From assembly GCF_000092065.1 (NCBI RefSeq), contig NC_009371.1:186001-250000 (forward strand): 64,000 nucleotides of DNA. The letters run 5' to 3'. The notes below the pieces were generated by a model, which worked only from the letters and a program-made list of their open reading frames with translations, searched no databases and was not told where the DNA came from. Positions 10,782-21,054 of this stretch are shown piece after piece; within the stretch, counting starts at the first letter, position 1; each line of letters begins with the position of its first letter. Position numbers and translations under genes: made by a program. The DNA comes from Ostreococcus lucimarinus CCE9901 (Eukaryota > Chlorophyta > Mamiellophyceae > Mamiellales > Bathycoccaceae).

Positions 10782-12197
10782 TCACGCGGTGAAATCGACC
10801 TCGTTGGCGAGGATTTGCTCGAGGGTTTGCTTGCGACGAATGACGGCGAAACCGGCGCCGTCGGCGAGTCGCATGACTTCGGGAGCCTCGGGGAAGGAGT
10901 TGTAGTTCTTGGAACTCATGCCGGCGCAGTAGGCGCCGGACCCCTCGATGACGACGTAATCGCCGATGTTGACTTCGCCCATGCGACGCTCGGAGATGGT
11001 CTCCGGCTCGTCCGGGGCCGGGGTGAGCAAATCTCCGGATTCGCAGCAGTGCCCGACGACGACGTAATCGGCTTGCGCGGCGGGCAATTCGCCAGCCTTG
11101 CTCACCGACACCAGCGGGTGCTGAGAGCCGTACAAGCTCGGGCGTAAGACTTCGGTCATACCCATGTCGAGTTTCAAGAACGTGTGCCCTTCGGCGGTGC
11201 CGGTGACGACCTTGTCTTGCACCGAGGTGACGACGGCGCACGAGTTGGCCAACAAAAACGTACCGGGCTCGATTTCGAGCTTTAACTTACGTCCGGTCTC
11301 CTTCGCGAACGCTTCGAACGCTTCTTTCACCGGCACGCCGACGACGGCGAGATCGGTGGACTTTTCGTACGACATCCGCCCGACCTTGTAGCCGCCGCCC
11401 AGGTTGAGCGTGTCGACGCTCGGAAACTCTCGGCACAAATCCAAGGACATCCCGCTCACCTTTTGCCACACCGCCGGATCGCTTCCGCTTCCGATGTGCG
11501 TGTGCACGCGCACGACCTTCAAGTCGTACTGCTCCACGATTTCCTTCACTCGCGGCAGAGACTCGAACCAAATCCCGAACGACGAGCTCGGCCCCCCCAC
11601 GTTCGTCTTCCCCGTCCCGCCGCTGCCCAGCCCCGGGTTAAACCGCACGCCGACCTCCCCTCCCGGGAACGCCCTTCCGAATCGTTCCAACTGATCCAGC
11701 GAGCACGCGTTCACCTTCACCCCGCGTCGCACCAAATCCTCGAAAAACCTCGGCAGCTCTTGCGTCGACAGCGAGATCTCCCCCCCCTCGAATCCCGCCT
11801 TCATCGCTCGCTCGCACTCGTATCCGCTCGACGCGTCGACGTGCAGGCCAGCCTTTTTAAACGTCTTCAGGATCGCCGCGTTCGGGCTCGCCTTCATCGC
11901 GTACCGCACCGTCAATCCGTACGCGTTCGGAAACGCCCTCGCCCGCGCCGCCTGCGCGTCCAGCGTCGCGCGGTCGTACACGTACGTCGGCGTCCCGTGC
12001 GTCTCCGCCACGTCGCGCGCGTCCTCGGGCGTCAGGAACCGCAGCGTCTCCACCGCGCTCGCGCTCGAGCGCGCGCCGAGGCGCGCGCGCGGCGCCGTCG
12101 CGGTGCGCGCGCGCGTCCATCGTCCCGTCGCGCGCGTCGCGCGATCGCGTCGCGCGCGCGCCGTCGCGACGCGCGGCGCCGTCGCGGTCGCGCGCAT
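10782..12197 (-). CDS. LYSA: Diaminopimelate decarboxylase, plastid
   Basis: 471 residues from the ATG at 12197. Catalyses the last step of lysine synthesis, meso-diaminopimelate to lysine plus CO2, with PLP. Visible motifs: [13 protein letters not shown] with the PLP lysine near residue 102, HTHIGSGSD (phosphate-binding), [26 protein letters not shown] with the active-site Cys at the dimer interface, and [14 protein letters not shown]. The first ~40 residues are Arg/Ala/Thr-rich as in plastid transit peptides. Longer open frame reaches 12323, but this would run into the divergent neighbour whose ATG is at 12308, so the nearer ATG is chosen. Confidence 0.93.
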   Translation of the reverse strand: MRATATAPRVATARARRDRATRATGRWTRARTATAPRARLGARSSASAVETLRFLTPEDARDVAETHGTPTYVYDRATLDAQAARARAFPNAYGLTVRYAMKASPNAAILKTFKKAGLHVDASSGYECERAMKAGFEGGEISLSTQELPRFFEDLVRRGVKVNACSLDQLERFGRAFPGGEVGVRFNPGLGSGGTGKTNVGGPSSSFGIWFESLPRVKEIVEQYDLKVVRVHTHIGSGSDPAVWQKVSGMSLDLCREFPSVDTLNLGGGYKVGRMSYEKSTDLAVVGVPVKEAFEAFAKETGRKLKLEIEPGTFLLANSCAVVTSVQDKVVTGTAEGHTFLKLDMGMTEVLRPSLYGSQHPLVSVSKAGELPAAQADYVVVGHCCESGDLLTPAPDEPETISERRMGEVNIGDYVVIEGSGAYCAGMSSKNYNSFPEAPEVMRLADGAGFAVIRRKQTLEQILANEVDFTA

Positions 12198-12307
12198 GCC
12201 GTCTCGAGCGAGCGCTTTCGTCGTCGGCGCGCGCGTCGGCGCGTCGAGGCGTGCGGCGCGGCGACGATCGCGAAACCTCGATCGACGTCGCATCGCGACG
12301 CGCTCCG

Positions 12308-13696
12308 ATGCGCGCGCGCGCATCGCGGGCGTCGACGACGTCCGCGACGGGACGGACGACGACCGCGACGCGCGCCGGCGGGCGCGGCGCGCGCGCGACG
12401 CGATGGACGACGCGCGCGAACGACGACGGCGCGGCGAACGATTCGACGACGACGACGACGACGACGACGACGGGCGCGCGCACGCGACGCGCGCTCGCGC
12501 GCGACGCGGCGTCGAGCGCGATCGCGGCGATGGCGTGGCGCGCGCGCGCGGCGGGCGCGACGACGACGGTGACGTACGAGGGGAGGACGCGGCCGGCGTA
12601 CGCGTTCGACGCGGCGCTGCGGGTGGCGACGCTGCGGCGGAGCGCGCCGCCGAACGCGGCGAACGAGTTCTCGAGGACGCAGACGAACAGGGTGAAATTT
12701 AAGATGACGGCGGTGGCGAGCGTGGGGGAGATTTACGGGAGCCTGGCGAGGGGAGGGAAGAAGACGAGGGGGGCGGACGCGACGACGCTGGGCGACGAGT
12801 GGTTGGCGCCGGCGATCGCGAATGGGTTGATACGGCCGATTCCGGGGGCGGAGTCCTCGGCGTGGTTCGCGAGGTTGTCGCCGGTGTGGCGAACGCTGGT
12901 GCGGCGAGACGCGCGCACGGGGAGGGTGAGCGCGGGGGGGGAGATTTACGGCGCGCCGTACGGGTTTGGATGCGCGGTGATCGCGTACAGAAAGGATAAG
13001 CTGCCGAAGGGGGTGAAGCCACCGCGAGATTGGGAGGATTTGTTCGATCCGAGGTTGAAGGGTTTGATCGGGATGCCCAACGCGCCGCGGTTGGTTTTGA
13101 GCGCGGCGCTGAAGGCGGAGGGGATGTCCGCGAACGCGAGCGACATCGGCGGCGCGGACGGGCGAGTGAGCGCGCGCGTGCGCGCGCTGCGCGAAAACGT
13201 CAAGGTATTCGATGACTTGCAATACACGCAAGCGATCGCGTGTGGCGATTGCGCCGTCGTCATCGGGCCTTCGGAGGATGTATTTTCCGTCGCCCGTCGA
13301 TCGACTCTGATCGGTCTCGCGGTGCCGAGCTCGGGAACGACGCTGTGGAGCGATTGTTGGGTCGTGCCCACCGCGACGGTGGCGAACAAAGGCGGTGGTC
13401 CATCGCCGGTCTTAGAGCAGTGGATCGATTACACGCTTCAGCCGGCGCGCGTGAACATGCGGGTTGGCTTGAAGGGGGGGATTTCGCCTCTCATGTTTGA
13501 CGGCCGCGGCGTCGACGGCGGTTACGCTAGGTACCCCAACGTCGCTCGTCCCGTGCTCGGGAGTGATGACGGCGATATGCTAAAAGGTTGGATACCAGAC
13601 GACTCCGTGTGGTCGGCGAGCGAGTTTCAGCTTCCGCTCAGCGACCGCGCGCGCGCACAATACGTCGCGATGTCACAGGCCATCGTGCGTCGATGA
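12308..13696 (+). CDS. Periplasmic spermidine/putrescine-binding-like protein
   Basis: About 462 residues. After an Arg/Thr/Asp-rich N-terminus (including a nine-Thr run), the protein has the fold pattern of bacterial extracellular solute-binding proteins of the polyamine/iron type: [64 protein letters not shown] and [14 protein letters not shown]. Plants have a related putrescine-binding-like protein, probably of cyanobacterial origin. Location is likely plastid but uncertain. No permease or ATPase partner is adjacent. The ligand is not known. It is divergent from LYSA with a 110-bp gap. Confidence 0.72.
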   Translation: MRARASRASTTSATGRTTTATRAGGRGARATRWTTRANDDGAANDSTTTTTTTTTGARTRRALARDAASSAIAAMAWRARAAGATTTVTYEGRTRPAYAFDAALRVATLRRSAPPNAANEFSRTQTNRVKFKMTAVASVGEIYGSLARGGKKTRGADATTLGDEWLAPAIANGLIRPIPGAESSAWFARLSPVWRTLVRRDARTGRVSAGGEIYGAPYGFGCAVIAYRKDKLPKGVKPPRDWEDLFDPRLKGLIGMPNAPRLVLSAALKAEGMSANASDIGGADGRVSARVRALRENVKVFDDLQYTQAIACGDCAVVIGPSEDVFSVARRSTLIGLAVPSSGTTLWSDCWVVPTATVANKGGGPSPVLEQWIDYTLQPARVNMRVGLKGGISPLMFDGRGVDGGYARYPNVARPVLGSDDGDMLKGWIPDDSVWSASEFQLPLSDRARAQYVAMSQAIVRR

Positions 13697-13733
13697 AATT
13701 AGGAATGAATTTGTCAATAAATGGAATAGCGTT

Positions 13734-15876
13734 CTAGCACTTCGCTGCGGTGGTGGATAAAACCAGGGTCGATAACTCCTCCTCTTGCCTGAGGAGCGTG
13801 CGAAATTTATCGACGCGCGCGCGCAAACGTTCGACATCTGCGGCGCGTTCCGCGAGCACCGCGTCTAGTTCGTCGACGTACGCGTCCACCGCCGATCCTG
13901 GCTTGTCCACACGAGCGAGGAACTCCATCTCGTGCTTGACCATCTCCATTGATCTCTCGATGTGCCCTCGATGGGCGGCGATTATGGAGTCTTCTTCACC
14001 GAGAATGACATTGATGAGCGCGTCGTGCGCTTGCTCGGCTTCTTCTCGCGACATGCTCGCCGTCGAGTCGACGAAAGTCGGAAGCGTTGTCGCGCTCACG
14101 CTCGCGCGCCGACTCGCACTCGTCGTGGATTTTCGACCATTCACGCGCGAAGGCGCGCTCGAACCATCTTGTGGAGGCGTGGATCGAATCAGCGACTGTC
14201 GCGTTGCGCCGGGCGTCGACGCTCGCGGCGCAAACGCCATCGTGCGCGGATCCCGAGTCGGTGTCGATGCCGTGGTCAACGATGGTGGCGCCACGATCGG
14301 TTCCCCACTGCTAGTACCACGCGTGAGCTCTTTTACACGATCGGCATATCGCAGCGTGTTGAGCGTGTGCTCGCACGAACCCTCCGCCGGGGAGATGTTC
14401 GCGATCATCACCGTTCGCGAATCCCCCAAGAACGAATCCCGAAGCACTTCCGTGAGTTTTGACCCGCGAAACGGCACGTGCGACGCCCCTGAATCAAGCG
14501 CACGTATGCACTCTTTCAGTGCGAGCAGAGATTTGTTGATTTCCGCGCCCTCGATGCGGGTTTGTCGATCGTTATCCGTCGTGTCCGCGCCGCGCTCGCT
14601 CCCAGCCAAATCTATAAAGGAAAGTTTGCCAAAGATTTCCGTTGCAGGCGCGTCGTTCGGCGCTAGCGCCGCCGCCACTGCGTTTCGATGCTTTAATTCG
14701 ATCGGTTTCTTCAGCACGAGCTGTAATATTGCGTGCGATCGAGATGATTCTGCGTTAGCACCCGTGCTACCGACGCATCGAGCCTTTGTGCTGTGCTCGA
14801 CGAGTCGATCGAACGTGTCGTCGGCGTCAACGCGGTACTCTTGCAATCCAACGACGCAAATCTGTGATTTGGAATCTTCGAGCACGCGGAGTTTTCGTCG
14901 TCCGTTAAGCAAGTCGAAAACGCGTCCGCCGTAGATTTCAAACGCGCTGACCCAGAGTTGCAGATCTGCGCGACTGTCGGCGGATTCGGCTCGATTGACG
15001 GCGGCGAGAATATCCCTCGCCGCGCGTCCCGGCAACGGCTGCATCGTGTACGTCTTCCCGCTTCCCGTTTGTCCGTACGCAAAGCACGTCGCATTAGCGC
15101 GGCTGAGCGCAAACTCCACCAAAGGCGCGACCTCGCTCACGTACACGTCGTCGTTGGACGCCGACTCGTCGAAGACGGCGTCAAACGAGAAGGCGTGCTT
15201 CTCTACGAATCGCGTCAAGTCAACCTTCACTTTAGGTTCCCAAACCGTGAGCTCGCGCGAAATATCATCGCTCGTACAAATATCGCGCTCTTTTCTCGAC
15301 TGTTCTTTCGCGTTCAGCGGTCGCTTACGCACGGAAACTCGGATTTTTGACTTTCGCTGCGGCGACTTGGGCCTCGGCGTTGACTTTCGAGGTGACGGCG
15401 CCGTCGATTCGTCTTCGTCTACGTCACCACCGTCCTCGACGTTTCGTCGTTCGTCTGCATCCATCTCCGAGTTAGTTTTCGCATCGTCATCCTCGTCACC
15501 ACCTGCGTCGCCGCCCTCATCGCCATCCTTCGGCTCGGCCTCCGCCGTCGCGCTCGCGTTCGCGAAATCCCGACACATTTCCTTCACCATCCGCATCGCC
15601 TTCGCTCGATCCGCCACGTCCCGTATCCCGAGCTCGCTCAAATCGTCTCCGCGCAGCTTACAAACCTCACCGAACTCCAAATGCTTCAGATTATCGCGAT
15701 ACCGCGCCAATCCGTGCGCTCGAATGTACCTGCGCGCGCCTCGCGAGCGTCGTCAGTGATGAATACGAACGGACACCGCGCGATCATCGCGCGCGCGTCG
15801 ACGCCCTTGCCGTTCGCGAGCGCGCGCGCGACGCAAACACTTCGCTCGCGCACCATCGCGCGTCGCGCCGCGCCAT
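13734..15876 (-). CDS. Kinesin-13 with N-terminal SAM domain (two exons)
   Basis: Micro-exon 15854-15876 (23 nt) plus exon 13734-15729, about 672 residues. Splicing creates a Trp codon and completes a SAM domain start: MARRDAR-W-YIRAHGLARY, then LRGDDLSELGI. After an acidic linker the internal motor has GQTGSGKTYTM (P-loop), NAESSRSHAILQL (switch I) and DLAGSERG (switch II). The segment KVKVDLTRF carries the KVD loop typical of kinesin-13 microtubule depolymerases, and the motor follows a neck-like basic stretch (PQRKSKIRVSVRKRPL). Family role: depolymerises microtubule ends in spindles and, where present, flagella. The C-terminus holds a coiled coil. Without the micro-exon the frame has no ATG. 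Confidence 0.9.
15730..15853 (-). other. Kinesin-13 intron 1
   Basis: On the minus strand the donor is GTGCGC and the acceptor CAG, 124 bp, after the second base of a codon. Branch-like CACTGAC (plus-strand GTCAGTG at 15752-15758). An in-frame stop just upstream of exon 2 shows that the exon cannot simply be extended. Confidence 0.72.
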
Positions 15877-16186
15877 CCTCGCCCTCGCGCGTCCGCGCCG
15901 TCGCGCGCCGTCGCGCTCGATAGATTCGATAGATTCGATTCGTGTTCACCGCGCGCGCACGTCGTCTCCAGCGCCTCGCTCGCCGCGCGCGCGCGCGAGC
16001 GTGCGGCGCGATCGATGTCACGCCCGTCGACCGCGCGCGCTCGCACCGCGGGCGCTCGCGCGCGACGCGCGGCGCGTCTGAATGTGCCGCGCGCGCGTCC
16101 ACCGTTGACTCGACTCGTCATTCGTCGTCGCGCGCGCGCGCGCCGACGCGCGCGCGTCGCGTCGCGCGCGCGCGCGAGCGCGCATC
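15877..16186. promoter_or_regulatory. Head-to-head spacer, kinesin-13 / RNFT-like
   Basis: 310 bp of CG-alternating DNA between two divergent starts. It contains a short direct repeat GATAGATTC at about 15920-15939. No gene is seen; presumably a shared promoter region. Confidence 0.4.
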
Positions 16187-16461
16187 ATGACGCGTGACCT
16201 CCCTCGCGCGCGCGAGGGCCGGGCGCGCGACGACGACGTCGCGAGCGACCGAGAAGTTTTGCTCGCGTCGTCCGTCGATGGCGACGCGAGAGACGCCGCG
16301 ACGACGACGTACGAGCGCGCGATGGACGCCGTGAGCGAAATCGCGTCGTCGAGCGCGCTCGCGGGCGCGCTCGCGGGGCCGCTGGGCATCGCTCGAGGGA
16401 CGGAGGCGACGGCGGCGACGGAGACGACGGCGGCGAGCGCGCGCGCGAACGAGGGCGCCGA

Positions 16462-16502
<41 letters not shown>

Positions 16503-17461
16503 GAACGCGAGCGCTGGAGAGTCAAGGGCGCATAGTCTCGCTGCTGGCGAGTTTTGAGCGCGGGACGCCGATGATGGCGCTGTTCTTGATGATTTTCTTT
16601 TATAAACACTTCGCGCAGCTCGCGTTCGTGGGGTGGTTGACGTACGCGCTGCTGCGGGCGAACGGACGGACGGTGACGGAGGTGGCGAAAAGAGAGGCGA
16701 GGAAGGTGGCGGACGTGGGAGCGGTGATGGTGGCGCTGCTCGCGCACTTGCTCGTCGTGTGGACGATGACACCGACCGGGCGACGGGCGCGAGGGATGTT
16801 TCAGGAACCGGCGGGATTTTGGACGTGCGCGTTTGACGTCGCGGCGCTCGATTTGTGCGCGAGGTACGCGTTCATCGTCGCGAAGTTGTTGATCGTGGCG
16901 TTGCCTATGCACGTGTTGCAGCGCGTGCTGAGAATTTCTAGCAAGGCGGCGGCGAAGATGCCGACTGCGCGCGTGTACAGACGGCGCGCGTCGTTGTTGA
17001 GCACGATCGAGTACGCGAACGCGGCGTGTCGAACGATGATTCCCGCGCCCGTGTGGTTAGCTTACTTCAAGAGAGAGCTTCCAAGCTTGTTTGCTTCCTT
17101 CGTCACGGGGCTTTACGTGATTTTCAAGCTCAGAGGCGTCGTTCAGCGCGGATTCGACTTCATCAACGCGGCGTCGATGTGGTTGACGGCGAGCAAAAGA
17201 GCGGGCGACATCGCGACGAGTGAAGACTTGATGGAAGCGGGCGATGTGTGCGCGATTTGCCGAGAACCGTGCGTGGACGCCACGAAACTGCGCTGTTCGC
17301 ACATATTTTGCGAAGACTGTATAGGAGAGTGGTTCGACCGACAGCCAAGTCGCGGAGCGAGTAGGGAGAAGACGTGCCCGGTGTGTCGAGCCGTCGTTCA
17401 CTCTGGAACGCTCAAAAGTTTTGGCGATGGCTCGACGCAGCTGTCGCCATTGTTCTTCTAG
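16187..17461 (+). CDS. Multi-pass RING E3 ligase, RNFT1/TMEM118-like
   Basis: 424 residues. Several hydrophobic helices occupy the middle (MMALFLMIFFYKHFAQLAFV, VGAVMVALLAHLLVVWTM, FIVAKLLIVALPMHVL, LFASFVTGLYVIFKL). A C3HC4 RING follows at about residues 354-400: CAICREPC, then CSHIFCEDCIGEWF and CPVCR. This order, polytopic membrane domain then RING, matches RNFT1/RNFT2, ER ubiquitin ligases linked to ERAD. The N-terminal region has a nearly perfect GCCGACGAC repeat encoding Ala-Asp-Asp units (about 16456-16500). The ATG at 16187 is the first in frame. It is convergent with GME. Confidence 0.82.
16456..16500 (+). repeat. GCCGACGAC coding repeat
   Basis: About five tandem 9-bp units encode repeated Ala-Asp-Asp in the acidic N-terminal part of the RNFT-like protein. 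A likely slippage-prone tract. Confidence 0.8.
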
Positions 17462-17569
17462 TACGTAGAGTTGTTGAAGGAGAGATGAATGAATATAAAA
17501 GTGCGATAGTTCACTATAGACTAGCGACTCTATGAGAAAGGTTTGGTGACGCTCAACACAACAATACAC

Positions 17570-18939
17570 TTACAGCTTTTCGTCGCCGTCCGCAGCGCGC
17601 AACTGACCGAGTTCGGTCGGCGCTTGCGTGCCACAGATGGTGGACTTACCGAAAGCGGCGGCGGTGTCAACACCCTTGGCCTTCTCTTCGGCAATCTTGC
17701 TCGAGATCCACTCAAACGTAACCTTCAAGCCGTCCGCGAGCTTGACAGACGGCGCCCAACCGAGCTTTTCCTTGATGAGTTCGTTGTTGGAGTTGCGACC
17801 GCGCACACCTTCCGGACCCGGAATATGCTTGATTGGCAAGTCCTTGCCCGCGAACTTCAACGTCATGGCTTGCATATCGTTCATGGAGATCATTTCGTCG
17901 GAACCGATGTTCACCGGCTCGGCGAAGTCGCTCTTGGTGAGACGCAAGATGCCCTCGACGCAATCGTCGATGTAGGTGAAAGAGCGCGTTTGCTTACCGT
18001 CACCCCACATTTCGACTTCGCTTTCAGCCGTCGCAGCCTTACGGCAGAACGCCGCCGGCGCCTTTTCGCGACCGCCCTTCCACGTGCCGTACGGACCGTA
18101 AATGTTGTGGAATCGACCGATGCGCGTCTGAATACCAAAATCTTGCTGGTAGTGCTTGTACACTTCCTCGCTCGCGAGCTTTTCGAGACCATACGCGTCT
18201 TGCGGCTGCGCCGGCCACGCGCTCGCTTCCTTCAACCCGTCTTGCATCTCCGTGCTCAACTGCGTGCCCTCCGGGTAGATGCACGCGCTCGACGCGTAAA
18301 AGCATCGCGTCACGCCCTGCACCCGCATCGCTTCCATCATATTGAAGGAAATCATCACGTTGTTGTAGAAGATGACGGAGTGGTTGGACTGAATGAATCC
18401 CATCCCTCCCATGTCCGCCGCGAGGTTGAAGCAGTGGTCGCACCCCTCGAGAACCTTTTTACAGTTTTCGTACAGCCTCAAATCAGCCAAGATGAACTCA
18501 TCGCAGAACATCGCCTCTTCCATGTGTTCATTGCGCTTCCAATCGCACGCCACGACGTGATGTCCCTCCTCTTTCAATCGTTTCGCGAGATGCGACCCGA
18601 TGAAACCTCCCGCGCCCGTCACGCAAATCTTCAGCTTCTTCTCCGGCCAGTACTCCTCCGTGCCGTAAATCCCGCGCAATTCGTACCCTGCGCGCGGCGA
18701 AACATCGTCAGTATTATTTTCCCTCCAAATCATCGCCTCCCGCCCCGCGCGCGTCGTCGCGCGCGCCGCACCGCGCCGCCACGCGCGCCGTTTCCGGGTT
18801 CCGCACTCGCCCACGTCATCGGATAACTCGCGCGCGTCGCGCGTCGCGCGACGCCGCGCGCGACGCCGCGCGATCCGCGGGCGGCGCGAAAAATTCCCAC
18901 GCCTCGTTCTCGAGGTCGTCACGCACCGGCGGCCGCCAT
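17570..18939 (-). CDS. GME: GDP-mannose 3,5-epimerase (two exons)
   Basis: Exon 1 is only 13 nt (18927-18939), exon 2 is 17570-18687; together 376 residues, the plant GME length. The joined start reads MAAAGYELRGIYGTEEYWP. Motifs: VTGAGGFIGSHLAKRL (NAD-binding Rossmann start), YASSACIYPEG with the catalytic Cys, DAYGLEKLASEE with the YxxxK pair, and GGREKAPAAFCRK with the catalytic Lys. Reaction: GDP-D-mannose to GDP-L-galactose, the step feeding ascorbate and galactose-containing wall polymers. The open frame continues into the intron and offers an in-frame ATG at 18733. That would add residues unlike any GME, and a branch site and acceptor lie there instead. Confidence 0.93.
18688..18926 (-). 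other. GME intron 1
   Basis: Minus-strand donor GTGCGT directly after a 13-nt exon, acceptor GCGCAG, phase 1, 239 bp. Branch-like TACTGAC (plus-strand GTCAGTA at 18707-18713). Confidence 0.85.
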
Positions 18940-19372
18940 GTCGAGCGACGTTCGTCTCGTCTCGTTGTGCGGACGCGCGACGCTTTTCGCGCGTCGCGGC
19001 GGCGGCTCTCCGCAAACGACGCCGCGTGCGCAAACAGTGACGCGCTAAAAACCTGCGCGCGACGCGCGCACTTTTTCGTCTCATCGGCCTTTAAGACATC
19101 GCGATGCGATATCGCGCGCGCGTTCGTCCATTATGACTCATTCGACGGTTCGCGACTCGTCGATTGATTCGCCGCTAAAATCCGTCCCCTTGGCGGCGGC
19201 GCCCGGTCGCGGCGCCGCATTCCTCGACCGACGCGCGCGACGCGCGGGCGTGGACGCGCGCGCGGACGCGAACGAACGCGAGCGAACGATCGAGACGCCT
19301 CGCGATCGCGACGACCGCGCTCGAGCGGGCGAGCGGGCGCGAGGGGACGACGGGAACGGGCGACGCGTGACG
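18940..19372. promoter_or_regulatory. Head-to-head spacer, GME / Nopp140-like
   Basis: About 430 bp between divergent starts. A frame from an ATG at 19133 is open into the Nopp140-like gene, but the residues it adds are Arg/Asp-rich and not recognisable. Probably promoter plus 5' leaders. Confidence 0.4.
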
Positions 19373-19734
19373 ATGGCGCCGCCGCCGGCGAGCGCGGTGG
19401 ATGACGCGCGACTCGGGCCGTTGCTGGCGCCCGTGGAGGAGTATCTGCGCGCGTGTGGACTGAATAAGACGGTGCAAGCGATGCGGAGCGAACGGAAGCT
19501 GAAGGCGCACCGGACGCTGGTGGAGGCGAGCGAGGCGGCGGGGGCGGACGCGAGCGAGGGCGGCGCCGAGGCGCTCGTGGAGGCGTGGGAGGAGAGTCGA
19601 GGGGCGAAGCGCAAGGCGAATGATTCTAGCGGAGGGTCGGCGGCGAAGAAGGCGAAACCGGCGGATTCGAGCTCGTCGAGCGAGTCGGGGAAGAAAAGCG
19701 CGAGTGGGTCGGGTTCGAAGTCGTCGTCTTCGTC

Positions 19735-19770
<36 letters not shown>

Positions 19771-20996
19771 GGAGGAAGCGAAGAAGGAAAAGTCCAGCTC
19801 CTCGTCGTCGAGCAGCAGCAGCAGTAGTAGCTCGGAGAAAAAGGAGAAGTCGAGCGCATCTTCGAGCGATAGCGAATCGGACAAGAGCAAGAGCAAGAGC
19901 AAGAGCAAGAGTAGCTCTTCGTCTTCGTCTTCGTCTTCGTCTTCGTCTTCGTCTTCGTCTTCGTCTGAAAAACAGGAGGAAGCCAAGAAGGATGACTCGT
20001 CTTCGTCTTCGTCGTCTTCGTCGTCTTCGTCGTCTTCGTCAGAGAAGAAGAAAGAAAGCTCTTCCTCCTCATCGTCGTCCTCCTCCTCCTCTTCCTCGTC
20101 GGAAAAGAAGGAAGAAGCCAAGAAGGATTCCTCCTCTTCCTCCTCTTCCTCCTCTTCCTCCTCTTCCTCCTCTTCCTCCTCTTCCTCCTCTTCTTCTTCC
20201 TCGGAACAAAAGAAGGAAGAGACCAAGGATGACGCCTCCTCGTCATCTTCTTCTTCATCATCTTCTTCTTCTTCTTCTTCCTCGGAAGAAAAGAAGGAAG
20301 AGGAGAAGGATGACTCTTCGTCTTCCAGCAGCTCTTCGAGCTCTTCCTCAAAGTCCAAGTCCAAGTCCAAGTCGTCCTCATCTTCATCTTCATCTTCATC
20401 TTCATCTTCTTCGGAAAAGGCGGAAGAAGAGGCGAAGAAGGATGATTCTTCCTCGTCATCAAGCTCTTCAAGCTCCTCCTCCGACGCGAAATCTGAGTCC
20501 AAGTCGTCTTCGTCGTCCTCGTCTTCGTCTTCCAGCAGCTCGTCGAGCTCGAGCGACAAGGTACGCAAGGATAGCGCGAAGGGAAGCAAGAGCGCGCCTC
20601 CGGGCGAGAAGCAACCGGGTGTGCCTTTTCAAAGGTGAGAGCCTTCTTGTCCTCGGTGGCGCGTTTGACACCCTCATCGATGCATCGACACTCGTCTCGT
20701 TTGAAAAACTCGCGACTATTAACTCGTTTCTGAGACTGACGGCGACGCGTTATTCGTTTTCTTCACCGCACAGAGTTAATAGCGCGGAATGGTTGGGCAA
20801 GAAAGGCTCGTGGGATATGTCTTATGAAGGTACATTCGGTGATGCGGGATACGGCGCCAAGGCGCAGGAAGTCCTCGGACAAGTGCGTGGCGCGCGTTTT
20901 CAACACGAGAAGAACAAACGTAAACGAAGCTACTTTGGCGGAGCCATTGACGACAGCGCCGTGAATTCTATTAAATTTCAATCGGATAGCGAATAA
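19373..20996 (+). CDS. Nopp140/SRP40-like nucleolar Ser-rich protein (two exons)
   Basis: Exons 19373-20634 and 20774-20996 give about 494 residues. The N-terminus has a LisH-like helix (LGPLLAPVEEYLRACGLNKT). The centre is about ten long serine runs separated by Lys/Glu blocks such as SSEKKEEAKKD. The C-terminus after splicing is the SRP40_C domain: VPFQRVNSAEWLG, YGAKAQEVLGQVRGARF, HEKNKRKRSYFGGAID, SIKF. Family role: phosphoserine-rich chaperone of snoRNPs moving between nucleolus and Cajal bodies; the Ser runs would be CK2 targets. The junction falls inside Arg (AG then A). An alternative start at 19133 adds 80 Arg-rich residues. Confidence 0.87.
19733..20550 (+). repeat. Serine-codon repeat tracts
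   Basis: Each Ser run uses its own dominant codon pattern. A pure AGC run lies at about 19736-19768, a TCTTCG hexamer run at about 19914-19966, and a TCCTCT/TCC run at about 20131-20195, with similar shorter blocks between. This indicates separate microsatellite expansions under selection for serine. Confidence 0.85.
20635..20773 (+). other. Nopp140-like intron
   Basis: Donor GTGAGA, acceptor CACAG, 139 bp, after the second base of a codon. Branch-like GACTGAC ends at 20740. The join restores the SRP40_C start PFQRV. Confidence 0.87.
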
Positions 20997-21026
20997 GTTG
21001 TTAAAAACGACACTTCATAAAAGCAA

Positions 21027-21053
21027 AGAATGAATGAATGAATGAATGAATGC
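21027..21053. repeat. AATG tetranucleotide repeat
   Basis: About six copies of GAAT lie in the 58-bp gap between the 3' ends of the Nopp140-like and ion-channel genes. Confidence 0.85.
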
Positions 21054-21054
21054 A

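Noticed and set aside
18731-18733. In-frame ATG (MIWREN...) as the GME start
   Set aside because: It lies in an intron with a clear branch site and acceptor. The added residues do not resemble GME, while the 13-nt exon gives the right length and start.
19138-20589. A long acidic/Leu-rich frame on the minus strand
   Set aside because: It is the complement of the serine-repeat gene; poly-Glu/Asp/Leu comes from the repeat, not from a protein family.
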